From: Caprella mutica
Lineage: Eukaryota > Arthropoda > Malacostraca > Amphipoda > Caprellidae
Direction: 5' to 3'
Assembly (NCBI GenBank): GCA_947561585.1
Contig: CANNZV010000122.1
Location: forward strand, 642,153-706,152
Length of the DNA: 64,000 bases
The notes under the pieces were generated by a model. That model saw nothing but the letters and a program-made list of their open reading frames with translations. It was not told where the DNA came from and ran no database searches. How positions within the stretch are numbered: the stretch's first letter is position 1; the number at the start of each line of letters is the position of its first letter. Below, one piece after another: positions 18,258 to 27,844 of the stretch. The translations under genes were made by a program, and so were the position numbers.

Positions 18258-18788
18258 TTAATATTTAAAGGGAACAAAAGACTTTTTAAGTGGTAAAAAA
18301 TGGTAATAACAAGTCAAACTAGCAACATTAATTTCTTTAAAATCTCGATTTGTAATTTGAATATTAGGTTTGAGCATAAATTGTATTTTTTGATTTCCTA
18401 TTCCAAAATAAGGCCTGATAATCAAACTACCTTCATCGATATTTGTATGGTAGCCAGTTTCGATTCCAAAAATAAAAGCAACAAAATTAACAAAGCATCC
18501 TATTTTAGGAGTAATTAAAAGATCTTTATCCAATAATATTTCAGAAGAAACATACCATCCTTTTCCACCTGGATGAGGCCTAGTTACGGTATAAGTAGTT
18601 TTTGAAAAACCTAACTCCAATGAATGAAAATATCTTTTTGAGTCTTCTCTTCCCATTGCATTGTATCCAGCCATTATTGAAAATCTAGTATCAACTCCAC
18701 TTACAAATTTAACCGATTTTGAATCCTGACCTTTCATCTTAATGAAACATGAAATAATTATTAACCCAAAAAGAATCAGCTTTTTCAT
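18258..18788 (-). CDS. Secreted protein of unknown function inserted in the infC-rpmI-rplT cluster
   Basis: 176 aa. Signal peptide 1-20 (MKKLILFGLIIISCFIKMKG). The rest has amphipathic beta strands with aromatic ends (RYFHSLELGFSKTTYTV, GWYVSSEILL, LIIRPYFGIGNQKIQF, LTCYYHFLPL), so a small outer-membrane barrel is likely. No family recognised. It sits between rpmI and infC, after an infC terminator, and is probably transcribed with rpmI-rplT or on its own. Confidence 0.7.
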   Translation of the reverse strand: MKKLILFGLIIISCFIKMKGQDSKSVKFVSGVDTRFSIMAGYNAMGREDSKRYFHSLELGFSKTTYTVTRPHPGGKGWYVSSEILLDKDLLITPKIGCFVNFVAFIFGIETGYHTNIDEGSLIIRPYFGIGNQKIQFMLKPNIQITNRDFKEINVASLTCYYHFLPLKKSFVPFKY

Positions 18789-18805
18789 TGCTTATATTTT
18801 TAATA

Positions 18806-18840
18806 AAAAAAGCTGCACCTCAATGAGATACAGCTTTTTA
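18806..18840 (-). terminator. infC terminator
   Basis: Stem AAAAAGCTG / CAGCTTTTT with a partly paired 15-base loop and A/T tails. It lies 46 bp after the infC stop, which separates infC from the inserted gene and from rpmI-rplT. Confidence 0.75.
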
Positions 18841-18885
18841 TTTTATTCAGATTTTAAATCTAATTTCTTTGCAAAAAGGCAAATC

Positions 18886-19608
18886 CTATTCTTCTGGAGC
18901 ATCGCTTTCCTGTTTTGTTTCTACATCTACCTCTATTTTCTTATTTTCTAGCTTCGCTTCCGCTTTTTCAGATTTACGACGTTCTCTATCTTTATCTCTA
19001 TCTTTTTTATCTTTTGCTTTTTTCTTGATAGCACTTTTCTTAGGTCCAATCACAACAATCATTCTACGACCTTCCATTTTTGGAAGTGCCTCAGGTGCAC
19101 CAAATTCTTCTAATTCGTTAATAAAACGCAAAAGTACCAATTCACCACGATCTCTAAAAACAATGGTACGACCACGGAAATGAACATAAGCTTTTACCTT
19201 GGCACCCTCTTGAAGGAAGTTAGAAGCATGCTTTAATTTAAAATCAAAATCGTGCTCACTAATATTTGGCCCAAAACGAATTTCTTTAACGACAGTCTTG
19301 ACTGCTTTCGACTTAATTTCTTTCTCCTTCTTTTTCCTCATGTAGAGAAATTTCTTGTAGTCAATAATTTGACATACAGGAGGTTTTGCTTTAGGTGAAA
19401 TTTCGACAAGATCTAGATCAACTTTTCTTGCCCAATCTTGAACTCTTCGGGTGGAATAAATACCTGCTTCAATATTCTCTCCTAATGCTTCACTAAGTTC
19501 TTTCATGTTATCTCCAACCAATCGGATTTCAGGTATTCTAATTTGATCGTTTACTCTAAACCTGAGAGTAGGTTTTCTAGGGGCATGTCTTTTTTGTCTT
19601 TTAGCCAA
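18886..19608 (-). CDS. infC: Translation initiation factor IF-3
   Basis: 240 aa. Both IF3 halves are present: N-domain (FRVNDQIRIPEIRLVGDN) and C-domain after the lysine linker (KEIRFGPNISEHDFDFKLKHA, VKAYVHFRGRTIVFRDRG). A Lys/Glu-rich tail of ~55 residues extends past the usual end, as in other Bacteroidota. The start is not ATG: the conserved MAKRQKRHAPR begins with TTG at 19608, and two codons upstream, in frame, lies ATT (19614). infC commonly has a rare start codon because IF3 rejects non-AUG starts and so limits its own synthesis; the same is inferred here. No ATG gives the full N-terminus. Confidence 0.96.
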   Translation of the reverse strand: MAKRQKRHAPRKPTLRFRVNDQIRIPEIRLVGDNMKELSEALGENIEAGIYSTRRVQDWARKVDLDLVEISPKAKPPVCQIIDYKKFLYMRKKKEKEIKSKAVKTVVKEIRFGPNISEHDFDFKLKHASNFLQEGAKVKAYVHFRGRTIVFRDRGELVLLRFINELEEFGAPEALPKMEGRRMIVVIGPKKSAIKKKAKDKKDRDKDRERRKSEKAEAKLENKKIEVDVETKQESDAPEE

Positions 19609-19952
19609 ATGAATTAAGTTTAATTATAAAATAAAAGTTATGATAAAATAGGTATTTAAATTTCATACCTAATTAATGCTCTGTAAAAATACTAGGATAT
19701 TTGAAATTCTCTTTATTTATTAGAAAAAAAACACTCCTTTATATGTGATTTATATTAGAATGAAAGAGAGTTCCTATAAAATCTACGTATAATCAAATAA
19801 ATTAGTTCCACATTTTAATTTTGAATGATGAATTATTAAAAATGTAGTTTGCATTTTTTCAATAAAAAAACACCTGCTGAACTCAATCAACAGGTGTAGT
19901 ATTTTTAATGGTTAATGAAAAACACCTTTTTCATTACTCCATATCATTCTAA
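19609..19952. other. Intergenic, clpC to infC
   Basis: 344 bp with no supported gene. It contains the clpC terminator (19864-19899) and presumably the infC promoter, which I could not place. Confidence 0.6.
19864..19899 (-). terminator. clpC terminator
   Basis: Stem ACACCTG / CAGGTGT, extended by TGA/TCA inside, followed on the minus strand by seven T; 54 bp after the clpC stop. Confidence 0.85.
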
Positions 19953-22526
19953 TTATTTCTTAGATTCAGAAGAAGATTTCGCTTCTTTCTCTAAGTCAAT
20001 ATCTAAGCCTTCGCCATCTTTTCGCATGACAGCTTTGAAAGCACTTCCTTCAGCTGGGTTTTTATTTAAAATAAATTCAGCTAATGGGTCTTCAATATAT
20101 TTTTGAATTGCACGGTGCAATGGTCTTGCTCCAAATTGTGGATCATAACCTTTCTCAGCTACAAACTTTTTAGCACCATCTGTTAAGCGCAATTTGTACC
20201 CCATTCCATCCAATCGCTTGTGCAAATCTTTCAAAGTAATATCAATGATTTTGAAGATGTCATCTTGATCTAAACTATTGAAGATTACAACATCATCAAT
20301 TCTATTTAAAAATTCAGGAGAGAAAGTTCGCTTCAATGCACTTTGAATAACACCTTTTGCATTTTCCTCTTGCTGATTTTTACGAGCTGAAGTTGCGAAA
20401 CCTACACCTTGACCGAAGTCTTTTAATTGACGTACTCCAATATTTGAAGTCATGATGATTAAGGTATTTTTAAAATCAACTTTTCTACCCAATCCATCTG
20501 TCAATTGTCCATCATCCAATACTTGTAACAAGATATTATACACATCTGGGTGTGCCTTTTCAATCTCATCCAAAAGAATTACTGAATATGGCTTTCTTCG
20601 TACACGCTCTGTCAATTGTCCACCTTCCTCGTATCCAACGTATCCTGGAGGCGCTCCAATTAATCGACTCACACTAAATTTCTCCATGTACTCACTCATA
20701 TCAATTCTAATGAGTGCATCTTCTGAGTCAAAAATATATCGAGCCAACGCTTTTGCTAATTCCGTTTTACCGACACCTGTAGGTCCTAAGAAAATAAACG
20801 AACCAATTGGTTTAGATGGATCTTTTAATCCTACTCTATTTCTTTGAATCGCTTTAGTGATTTTCATAATTGCTTCATCTTGACCGATGATAGCAGCTTG
20901 AATATCTTCACTCATTTTAACGAGTTTTTTACTTTCGTTTTGAGCTACACGCTGTACAGGAATTCCAGTCATCATAGACACTACTTCTGCAATATCTTCT
21001 TCATTAACTGGGTATCTTTTTGTTTTTGATTCTTCTTCCCATTCTACTTTTGCAAAATCCAATTGACGAACCAATTTAGATTCGCTATCTCTCAAATCAG
21101 CAGCTTTTTCATACTGTTGATTTTTGACAGCAGAATTTTTCTTTTCTTTAAGGTCTTCGATTTTTTTCTCTAAGTCCTCAATATGTTTAGGAACATGAAT
21201 ATTTTTTAAGTGAACTCTTGCTCCTACTTCATCCATCACATCGATTGCTTTGTCTGGTAAGAAACGATCACTTACATATCGATCACTAAATTTTACACAT
21301 GCTAAAATCGCATCATCAGAGTAAGTTACATTATGAAATTCTTCATACTTTTCTTTGATGTTTTGTAAAATGTGAACAGCTTCTTCAGGTGATGGTGGAT
21401 CCACTACCACTTTTTGGAAACGACGATCCAATGCTCCATCTTTTTCAATATGCTGACGGTACTCATCTAATGTAGATGCTCCGATACATTGCAACTCCCC
21501 ACGCGCTAAGGCTGGTTTGAAAATATTAGAAGCATCTAATGAGCCAGTAGCTCCACCTGCTCCTACTATCGTATGAATTTCATCAATGAAAAGGATCACA
21601 TCACGTGATTTTTCCAATTCAGTCATAATTGCTTTCATACGTTCTTCGAATTGTCCTCTATATTTTGTACCTGCAACTAAAGCTGCTAAGTCCAACATCA
21701 CAATTCTTTTCCCAAACAAAGTTCGAGATACTTTTTTCTGATTGATACGCAATGCTAAACCTTCTACAATTGCAGTTTTACCCACACCAGGTTCACCAAT
21801 CAAAATAGGGTTATTCTTTTTACGACGACTCAAAATTTGAGACACTCGTTCAATTTCAACTTCACGACCAATGATAGGATCTAGTTTTCCTTCATCAGCT
21901 AATTTAGTGATATCTCTACCGAAGTTATCTAAAACAGGAGTACGTGATTTTGAACCACCTTTTCCACGTTGTTGATATCGACCACCGCCTTGGCCACCTT
22001 GAGCTTCATCTTCAAATGGCTCATCTTCATTATCATCAGGTCCATTGAAAATATCAGGACGACCAACATCACCCATTTCTAGGTCTTGCTTGACATATTC
22101 CAACTCAGATTTATAAACTTCGTAATTGATGTCAAATTCATTTAAAATACGAGAAGCTAGATTCTCTTCATGCTTTAAAATAGAGAGCATCAAATGCTCT
22201 GTACTAATCTCGTCATTTCTCAAAATTTTAGCTTCGAGGAAAGTAACTTTTAGAACTTTTTCAGCATGTTTATTCAAAGGTATATTGCCAACATTCAAAG
22301 ATGCTTTTTGGCTGCTATTGCCTCGAACAGATTTTTCAATAGTTTCTTTTAATTCTCTGGCATTGACATCCAAAGATTGAAGCACCTTAACGGCTAAGCC
22401 GTTGCGCTCTTGCATGATACCTAACAACAAATGCTCAGTACCAATGAAGTCTTGCCCCATTCTGATCGCTTCGTCACGACTTCTGGAGATGACTTTTTTG
22501 ACTTTTGGAGAAAATCTCTTGTTCAT
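19953..22526 (-). CDS. clpC: ATP-dependent Clp protease ATP-binding subunit ClpC
   Basis: 857 aa, typical length. HSP100 unfoldase that feeds substrates to ClpP in the cytoplasm. Clp_N double repeat 1-145; a Gly/Asp-rich linker 150-200; D1 with Walker A GEPGVGKT (244-251), Walker B ILFIDE (D315, E316) and arginine finger in ALDRRF; UVR/M segment 455-490 ([14 protein letters not shown]); D2 with Walker A GPTGVGKT (581-588) and Walker [16 protein letters not shown] after the second ATPase core fits the ClpP-docking loop. It is monocistronic with its own terminator. A degenerate paralogue lies at 38120-40369. Confidence 0.98.
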   Translation of the reverse strand: MNKRFSPKVKKVISRSRDEAIRMGQDFIGTEHLLLGIMQERNGLAVKVLQSLDVNARELKETIEKSVRGNSSQKASLNVGNIPLNKHAEKVLKVTFLEAKILRNDEISTEHLMLSILKHEENLASRILNEFDINYEVYKSELEYVKQDLEMGDVGRPDIFNGPDDNEDEPFEDEAQGGQGGGRYQQRGKGGSKSRTPVLDNFGRDITKLADEGKLDPIIGREVEIERVSQILSRRKKNNPILIGEPGVGKTAIVEGLALRINQKKVSRTLFGKRIVMLDLAALVAGTKYRGQFEERMKAIMTELEKSRDVILFIDEIHTIVGAGGATGSLDASNIFKPALARGELQCIGASTLDEYRQHIEKDGALDRRFQKVVVDPPSPEEAVHILQNIKEKYEEFHNVTYSDDAILACVKFSDRYVSDRFLPDKAIDVMDEVGARVHLKNIHVPKHIEDLEKKIEDLKEKKNSAVKNQQYEKAADLRDSESKLVRQLDFAKVEWEEESKTKRYPVNEEDIAEVVSMMTGIPVQRVAQNESKKLVKMSEDIQAAIIGQDEAIMKITKAIQRNRVGLKDPSKPIGSFIFLGPTGVGKTELAKALARYIFDSEDALIRIDMSEYMEKFSVSRLIGAPPGYVGYEEGGQLTERVRRKPYSVILLDEIEKAHPDVYNILLQVLDDGQLTDGLGRKVDFKNTLIIMTSNIGVRQLKDFGQGVGFATSARKNQQEENAKGVIQSALKRTFSPEFLNRIDDVVIFNSLDQDDIFKIIDITLKDLHKRLDGMGYKLRLTDGAKKFVAEKGYDPQFGARPLHRAIQKYIEDPLAEFILNKNPAEGSAFKAVMRKDGEGLDIDLEKEAKSSSESKK

Positions 22527-23323
22527 GATATATTTTTTTCCTTTAGGTGATTCGATTCTAAATTTGGATAGGTAGTGAGACTTTTAATCTCTTTTTTTGA
22601 AAGAATTTATCTGACAATGATAAGGGTAATATTTTGAGAAAACAACTAATAAAAGTCGAAAGTTTTTAGAAAAATTACTTCCTCCTAATTTTTGTCTATT
22701 TCCTTATATATTCTGCCTTTTTTACTGTAAAAAATATTTTGAATTTAAAAGCGGTTTTCAAGACTTCCTTTGGTCATTTCTAATGAATGCTTAAAATTGA
22801 ACTCAAAATATTCGGAACAACAGTTTTTTTACCTAAAAATATCCAGAATTTCGAAATAATGATTATTGTATTATTAGAAAAAATAATGCCATTGCATATA
22901 TTTAAGAACGATTGTCAGGTCTAATTTATGACACAACAATTTGTCTTTTAGATTATAAAGTAATGTTAAACTTTTTTTGAATACGAAGACTGCTACTAAA
23001 TGAAATAAAAATATCAATTTTTTATCTCCATCTTGTAGATAAAAAATCAAACTATATAAAATTAAAAACTAATGGGTATTTTGTATAAAAGGATTGGATA
23101 AAAGTGATTTTTGGTATTCAAATGTTCGTTTAATACTTATACAAACACTTAAATAGAGAAAAGGTTCCGTAGTGTAAATTTTCATGAAGGTCTTATCTTT
23201 AATCATCTGAATAGCAGTCGCAAATGTAAATGTTTTTTTAACATATAAAAATTATTATATTTGATATTTTAAACCAAAAAAAACTTTGTATTGAAAATCA
23301 ATTAATAATTTCCTTATTATTGA
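22527..23323. other. Long divergent intergenic region
   Basis: About 800 bp, very A+T rich, between divergent clpC and the STAS gene. No gene supported on either strand. A 10-bp hairpin (TTTTTTATCT / AGATAAAAAA, 23018-23046) is the only clear structure. The length suggests promoters for clpC and possibly an unrecognised small RNA, but I cannot point to one. Confidence 0.5.
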
Positions 23324-23331
23324 TACTTTTG
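23324..23331 (+). promoter_or_regulatory. Candidate -7 box for the STAS gene
   Basis: TACTTTTG fits the Bacteroidota -7 consensus TAnnTTTG. It lies 37 bp upstream of the ATG at 23368, which favours that start. A -33 TTG at the proper spacing is not evident. Confidence 0.4.
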
Positions 23332-23367
23332 TGGAAAGTTTGTTTTTATAAAAATTATAAATTACAT

Positions 23368-23751
23368 ATGAAATATTCGGTAAATAAGCAGGAGAAATAT
23401 GCAGTTTTCTCTTTAGAAGATGAAAACTTAAATTCTGTTATTGCTCCTGATTTAAAATCTGAGTTTTTGATGATGAGAAATACAGGAGTGATGAATTTAA
23501 TTCTAAACTTAGAAGCTGTCAATTTTGTAGACTCATCAGGTTTAAGTGCCATTCTGACAGGAAACCGCCTATGGAAAGGTGGAAGTTTTGTTTTGACTGG
23601 AGTAAATAGTGAAGCGATTAAGAAATTAATCACCATTTCGAAACTAGATAGTATTCTTAAAATTGTACCTACTGTGGAAGAATCAGTAGATTATGTTTTT
23701 ATGGAAGAAATGGAACGTGAACTAAATACTGAGGCTGACTCAGATGAATAG
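23368..23751 (+). CDS. STAS-domain anti-sigma-factor antagonist
   Basis: 127 aa from ATG at 23368; an in-frame upstream ATG (23320) would add 16 unconserved residues that overlap the probable promoter. The single STAS fold is seen with VNFVDSSGLSAIL, where Asp55-Ser56-Ser57 carries the Ser normally phosphorylated by an anti-sigma kinase. Residues 110-127 are an acidic tail. Proteins of this type (SpoIIAA/RsbV-like) switch partners; no RsbW-like kinase or sigma factor is nearby. rnz follows 77 bp later across a palindrome. Confidence 0.9.
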   Translation: MKYSVNKQEKYAVFSLEDENLNSVIAPDLKSEFLMMRNTGVMNLILNLEAVNFVDSSGLSAILTGNRLWKGGSFVLTGVNSEAIKKLITISKLDSILKIVPTVEESVDYVFMEEMERELNTEADSDE

Positions 23752-23822
23752 TTATTGAGTTATTGGTTATTGGGTTATTTGGACAAAATAGCTCAATAAC
23801 CAATCAACAATAACTCAATAAC
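23751..23822. repeat. Hairpin of degenerate 7-8 bp words (TTATTGAG/GGTTATTG)
   Basis: The segment between the STAS stop and rnz reads as repeats of GTTATTG(A/G)(G), then its complement, so it folds into a hairpin of about 30-bp arms. It fills the whole spacer between the genes. Similar word-built hairpins occur at 26952, 46293, 53566 and 58591. Confidence 0.75.
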
Positions 23823-23828
23823 ACAAAA

Positions 23829-24764
23829 ATGAAATTTGAACTTACTATTCTTGGTTGCAATTCTGCTATCCCAGCTAATAATCGATTTCCTACATCTCAA
23901 GTTTTAAATGTCCGTGGCAACCTATATCTTATTGATTGTGGAGAAGGTACTCAGGTTCGCTTACGAGATAATCGAATAAAACGATCTCGAATTAATCAAA
24001 TTTTTATTAGTCACTTGCATGGTGACCATGTTTATGGATTAATTGGGTTGCTTTCTTCTTATGGGCTAAATGGCCGAAAAGAACCTCTACATATATATTG
24101 TCCTCCTCACTTGGATGAAATGATAAATATCCAAATAAAATATACGGGGCATCCTCTACCCTTTCCATTAGAATTCCATATTTCAGATACTGAAAAACAT
24201 CAATTGATCTTTGAAGATAAATTTGTGGAGGTCTATTCTATTCCTTTAATTCATCGCATACCTACTCATGGGTTTTTATTTAGGGAAAAACAACAAGCTA
24301 ATTCGATGATCCCTGAAAGAATTGAAAAATATAATATTCCTTTTCATGAAATAAAAAGAATCAAGGAAGGCGGTGATTGGATAACCCCAAATGGTAATGT
24401 CATTCCTCACTCTAAATTAACAATACCTGCTCCAACACCTAGATCATATGCTTTTTGTTCCGATACTGCATATAATGAAGCGATTCTACCTATTATAAAA
24501 GGTGTGGATCTATTATATCATGAATCTACATTCCTTCATTCTGAATTGGAATATGCCGAGCGTACCAAGCATTCTACTACAATCCAAGCCGCTACCATTG
24601 CAAAAAAAGCTGAAGTAGGAAAATTAATTTTAGGTCATTACTCTTCTAGATATATCGAATTGGATAAATTACAGGATGAAGCTAAGACGATCTTTCAAAA
24701 TACGGAGTTAGGATTGGAGGGAAAACGATTTTCAGTAGCAGGAAAATCACAAGGTAAGTTTTAA
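23829..24764 (+). CDS. rnz: Ribonuclease Z
   Basis: 311 aa, the usual length of tRNase Z short forms. It cuts the 3' trailer of tRNA precursors. Metallo-beta-lactamase motif FISHLHGDHVYGL (His62, His64, Asp66, His67), start LTILGCNSAIP and later FCSDTAYNE, YHESTFLH and LILGHYSSRY are all diagnostic. The gene is co-directional with the STAS gene upstream. Confidence 0.97.
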   Translation: MKFELTILGCNSAIPANNRFPTSQVLNVRGNLYLIDCGEGTQVRLRDNRIKRSRINQIFISHLHGDHVYGLIGLLSSYGLNGRKEPLHIYCPPHLDEMINIQIKYTGHPLPFPLEFHISDTEKHQLIFEDKFVEVYSIPLIHRIPTHGFLFREKQQANSMIPERIEKYNIPFHEIKRIKEGGDWITPNGNVIPHSKLTIPAPTPRSYAFCSDTAYNEAILPIIKGVDLLYHESTFLHSELEYAERTKHSTTIQAATIAKKAEVGKLILGHYSSRYIELDKLQDEAKTIFQNTELGLEGKRFSVAGKSQGKF

Positions 24765-24902
24765 TTAAAAACGCATATTCTTAAAAAATCAGGAAACCTT
24801 ACTGATAAACTCTCTCTTGCAACTAGGCTTTCAAATTATCCGAAACTTGGGTTATCTAATAATTTTGAAAAATATAAGTCCTAGTAGATTCTAAGTTAAA
24901 AA

Positions 24903-24940
24903 AATAAGGGCAGAAAAAGATAAAAGATTCTACCCTTATT
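24903..24940. terminator. Hairpin after rnz
   Basis: AATAAGGGCAGAA / TTCTACCCTTATT, a 13-bp stem with one mismatch, 140 bp after the rnz stop. The U-run is weak. The remainder of 24765-25251 holds no supported gene. Confidence 0.55.
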
Positions 24941-25251
24941 GAAAACTAACACACGCCTTAAATTTAATAGTTCAATATTCAATTTTTTTTATCTGTTTTG
25001 CCCACAAATGATGGTAACAAAAAATAACATTCAATTCATTAAGGGGTAACAAAAAGTTAACACCCTTGATTTCATTGACTTTCTTTATAATATAGCTTGT
25101 ATCTTAGATTTAAATTTAATTGCTAAAATTTAGCCCCCAAATCTAACCTCAAAAAAACCAAGTTTCAGGATAGAAGTAATCTTCAGAAAACCAACGTCTG
25201 AACTAAACTGATTTACACATTTTCTAAAATTTCAATAAACTTAAACACCCT

Positions 25252-26952
25252 TTGTTCTCCAAACATAAACTCTTAATTCTATGCCTTTTTACATTTTTGG
25301 CTCCAGTCTTTCTTTTTTCTCAAACTAAGAATCTGGAGAATTATAAATTAAAGGTTCTTTCTGATAGTATCTCAGCCTATCGGAATTCTGATATTCGTCA
25401 ATATCATAACAAAATCAATGACCTTATTGAAGCTTCATCAAAACCTAGAAATAATTATTACTATAGTATAGGACTTAGAGAGCTCGGCTTTTACCATATC
25501 ATTAAAGCCGAATATGATAGTGCTATGGTCTATCTAAAACAATCTGAAAATATTGTATCTCAACTAAAAAATGATACACTTATGATTGAAATCAATACTT
25601 TCAAGGGGTTAGTGTATCTTGAAACTTTTGATTATTACTCGGCAATTGAATTATATAAACATGGCAGTAAATTAGCAGAAAAACTGCAAAGACATGAAGA
25701 TGTACTAGGAGGTTTACATATGGTAGGGGAAATTTATAAAAGATGTAAAGCTTATGATCGAGCTTTAGAATATTTTAAAATATCTAATCCACCTAAATAC
25801 ATTCAAGATACCATAATCGAAAGGCATGGCTGGTGGAATCTTAATATAGGAGAAGTTTATTTTTTGAAAAAAAATTATGACAAAGCTGAATTTCACTATA
25901 ATGAAGCTCTAAGGATCTGGGATAAAATGGATATGACAAGAGGGAAGGGATATACTTATAATCTCTTTGGAGATTTAAATCTACAACTAGGGTCAAAGGA
26001 ATGTATAAAAAATTATAATGCAGCTATAAGCAATAATAAAATGATGAATAATTCCTCCCAAATGGTTAAAGCCCATATTGGTCTTGGAAACTATTATTCG
26101 CGATTTACAGAAGATATTGAATTAGCCACACAACAATATAAATTAGCTCTAGAACTGGGCATCAATAATAATCTAGAACATCTTTTGATTCCAGCTTTAG
26201 ACTATTTTATTGAAAAAGAAGAATTTAGTGGGACTCTAATTGTTCCTTATAATGACCTTTTAAAAATTAGAATTAAAGCTGCGGAGAAATCTCTGAAAGA
26301 AAGTTCTAATCAAGATTTAAAGATTGCAGAAGCCATGGAAAAAGTAAGAAATGCAGAACAGCATACTATACAATCTCAAAAAACTATATATTTTCTTCTT
26401 TTCTCGATAGTTAGCATTCTTTTATTTCTGTTTATCGTTTATTCAAAAAATAAAAAACTAAAAAAAGCAAGAGTTCAGCTAGAATCTCAATACCAAATTA
26501 TTAATCAACAAACCGAAGTATTGGAAAAGGCTAACCGAATACTTCTAAAAAATAATAATGTTCTTGAAGAAGATCTCTCTGTGAATAACCTTGCATTGGA
26601 ACATTCCAAAACATTAATAAAGAATATAAAGGCGGCCTCTTCAAAAGAAAAAAATAAAAATATAGATTCCATAATAAGAGGCAATATCGATGAATCTTTT
26701 TGGGATGATCTTAAATTAGTAAATACTTATCGAGATAAAGTTTTGGTTGAAAAACTACTAGAATTATATCCAAATCTTAGTTTTAAAGAAGTGACTCTTT
26801 GTTGTTTGATAAAACTAGGATTGTCTACAAAAGAGATTTCGAGTATTACTTACCAAAATTCGAATTCCTTAAAAGTCGCAAGATCAAGGCTAAGAAAAAA
26901 AATGAATTTAGAAAGAAAACAAAATCTATCTGCCTATTTAAATAAACTTTAG
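25252..26952 (+). CDS. TPR-repeat membrane regulator with C-terminal HTH
   Basis: 566 aa. Start is TTG (25252): it is the only usable codon between the upstream stop at 25225 and the signal peptide KHKLLILCLFTFLAPVFLFSQ. Residues 40-330 form about seven TPR-like helical pairs. A membrane segment (TIYFLLFSIVSILLFLFIVY, about 375-395) is followed by a coiled coil and, at 500-566, a LuxR-like HTH (LYPNLSFKEVTLCCLIKLGL, STKEISSITYQNSNSLKVAR). This layout matches the Bacteroidota periplasmic-TPR/cytoplasmic-HTH regulators, which sense an extracytoplasmic signal. The target is unknown. Confidence 0.85.
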   Translation: MFSKHKLLILCLFTFLAPVFLFSQTKNLENYKLKVLSDSISAYRNSDIRQYHNKINDLIEASSKPRNNYYYSIGLRELGFYHIIKAEYDSAMVYLKQSENIVSQLKNDTLMIEINTFKGLVYLETFDYYSAIELYKHGSKLAEKLQRHEDVLGGLHMVGEIYKRCKAYDRALEYFKISNPPKYIQDTIIERHGWWNLNIGEVYFLKKNYDKAEFHYNEALRIWDKMDMTRGKGYTYNLFGDLNLQLGSKECIKNYNAAISNNKMMNNSSQMVKAHIGLGNYYSRFTEDIELATQQYKLALELGINNNLEHLLIPALDYFIEKEEFSGTLIVPYNDLLKIRIKAAEKSLKESSNQDLKIAEAMEKVRNAEQHTIQSQKTIYFLLFSIVSILLFLFIVYSKNKKLKKARVQLESQYQIINQQTEVLEKANRILLKNNNVLEEDLSVNNLALEHSKTLIKNIKAASSKEKNKNIDSIIRGNIDESFWDDLKLVNTYRDKVLVEKLLELYPNLSFKEVTLCCLIKLGLSTKEISSITYQNSNSLKVARSRLRKKMNLERKQNLSAYLNKL

Positions 26953-27053
26953 AAGACGGATTTATGATTTATGATTTCGGAAGTTTGACGAATACTATTA
27001 ACTCACAATTATTTCGTCAAACTTCTCAAATCATAAATCGTAAATCCGTCTTC
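26952..27053. repeat. Hairpin of GATTTATGATTTATG words
   Basis: Arms GAAGACGGATTTATGATTTA... (26952 on) and its complement ending at 27053 pair over about 40 bp with the tip AAGTTTGACGA; few mismatches. It begins at the last base of the previous gene's stop codon. The 71-codon open frame crossing it is an artefact. Confidence 0.85.
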
Positions 27054-27305
27054 CCTTTTTCCCTTCCATTTTCCCTTTTCCTTGACAATACCTTTAATAA
27101 AAACGACGTTCTTTACGTATTAAAAATTATTCCCATCTTTCAACAGCAATCACGAAACTTGATTCCTTTTTTTAAGTAAAAAAAAGCAGCTCGAACTGTA
27201 GTCCGAACTGCTAAATCTCGTTGATGTTTAAAACCCTATTTACTAACCTATTTCAACGAGTGAGTTTTATCTTTTAATTAAAGTTGTTTTTAAAAATCGA
27301 ATATT
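27054..27305. other. Leader region of NlpC/P60 gene
   Basis: No gene. It holds a G-U-tolerant hairpin GCAGCTCGAACTG / TAGTCCGAACTGC (27186-27211) and an 8-bp stem CTCGTTGA / TCAACGAG (27217-27261) upstream of the NlpC/P60 start. The first could end transcription on the minus strand. Confidence 0.4.
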
Positions 27306-27833
27306 ATGAACCAGAACGTTTTCAAATTAATAATGTTGTTATTACCTTTTCTTTTTCTAGCATCTTGTACATCTGTTAGCAAAACTTATAATAATAGTTC
27401 TAATAAAAACACAACTCGTAAAAGTGTAGATCGTTCAAGTGCAAAATCTCTTAGAAAAAATATCGCAAAGGAAGGAAAAAAACATGTAGGTATTCCATAT
27501 AAATATGCTGGAAAAACTCCTAAAACAGGCTTCGATTGTTCTGGTTTCACTAGTTATGTTTTTGACAAATTTAATATTGAAATTTCCACAGGATCAAAAT
27601 ATCAAGCAAAAACAGGAAGAGAAATCCCACTTAAGCGTGCAAAAGCAGGAGATTTAATCTTTTTTGGAAAAGGTAGAAAAGTAACTCATGTAGCATTAGT
27701 AACTAAAAATACTAAGGAAGGAATAGAGGTTGTTCATAGCACTTCATCTAAAGGTATCATGGTTCAGAATATCACAAAATCAAGTTATTGGAAGCCCAAA
27801 ATTTTGTTTGCGAGGGATGTGATCTCAAAGTAA
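27306..27833 (+). CDS. NlpC/P60 cysteine peptidase lipoprotein
   Basis: 175 aa. Lipoprotein signal with LASC (Cys21), a Ser/Asn/Lys linker (22-50) and a C-terminal NlpC/P60 domain with Cys78 in TGFDCSGFTSYVF, His128 in VTHVALV and third polar residue His144 in VVHSTS. Such enzymes cleave D-Glu-mDAP bonds in murein. All catalytic residues are present. The following membrane-protein gene starts 12 bp after its stop, suggesting one operon. Confidence 0.93.
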   Translation: MNQNVFKLIMLLLPFLFLASCTSVSKTYNNSSNKNTTRKSVDRSSAKSLRKNIAKEGKKHVGIPYKYAGKTPKTGFDCSGFTSYVFDKFNIEISTGSKYQAKTGREIPLKRAKAGDLIFFGKGRKVTHVALVTKNTKEGIEVVHSTSSKGIMVQNITKSSYWKPKILFARDVISK

Positions 27834-27844
27834 TTTTTCTCAAA

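Noticed and set aside
23751..23822. Short direct repeats as a CRISPR array
   Set aside because: The units are 7-8 bp, have no spacers of constant length, and fold into a hairpin; no cas genes are present.
26964..27179. 71-codon plus-strand frame
   Set aside because: It is the translation of a palindrome and its flank, with no supporting pattern.
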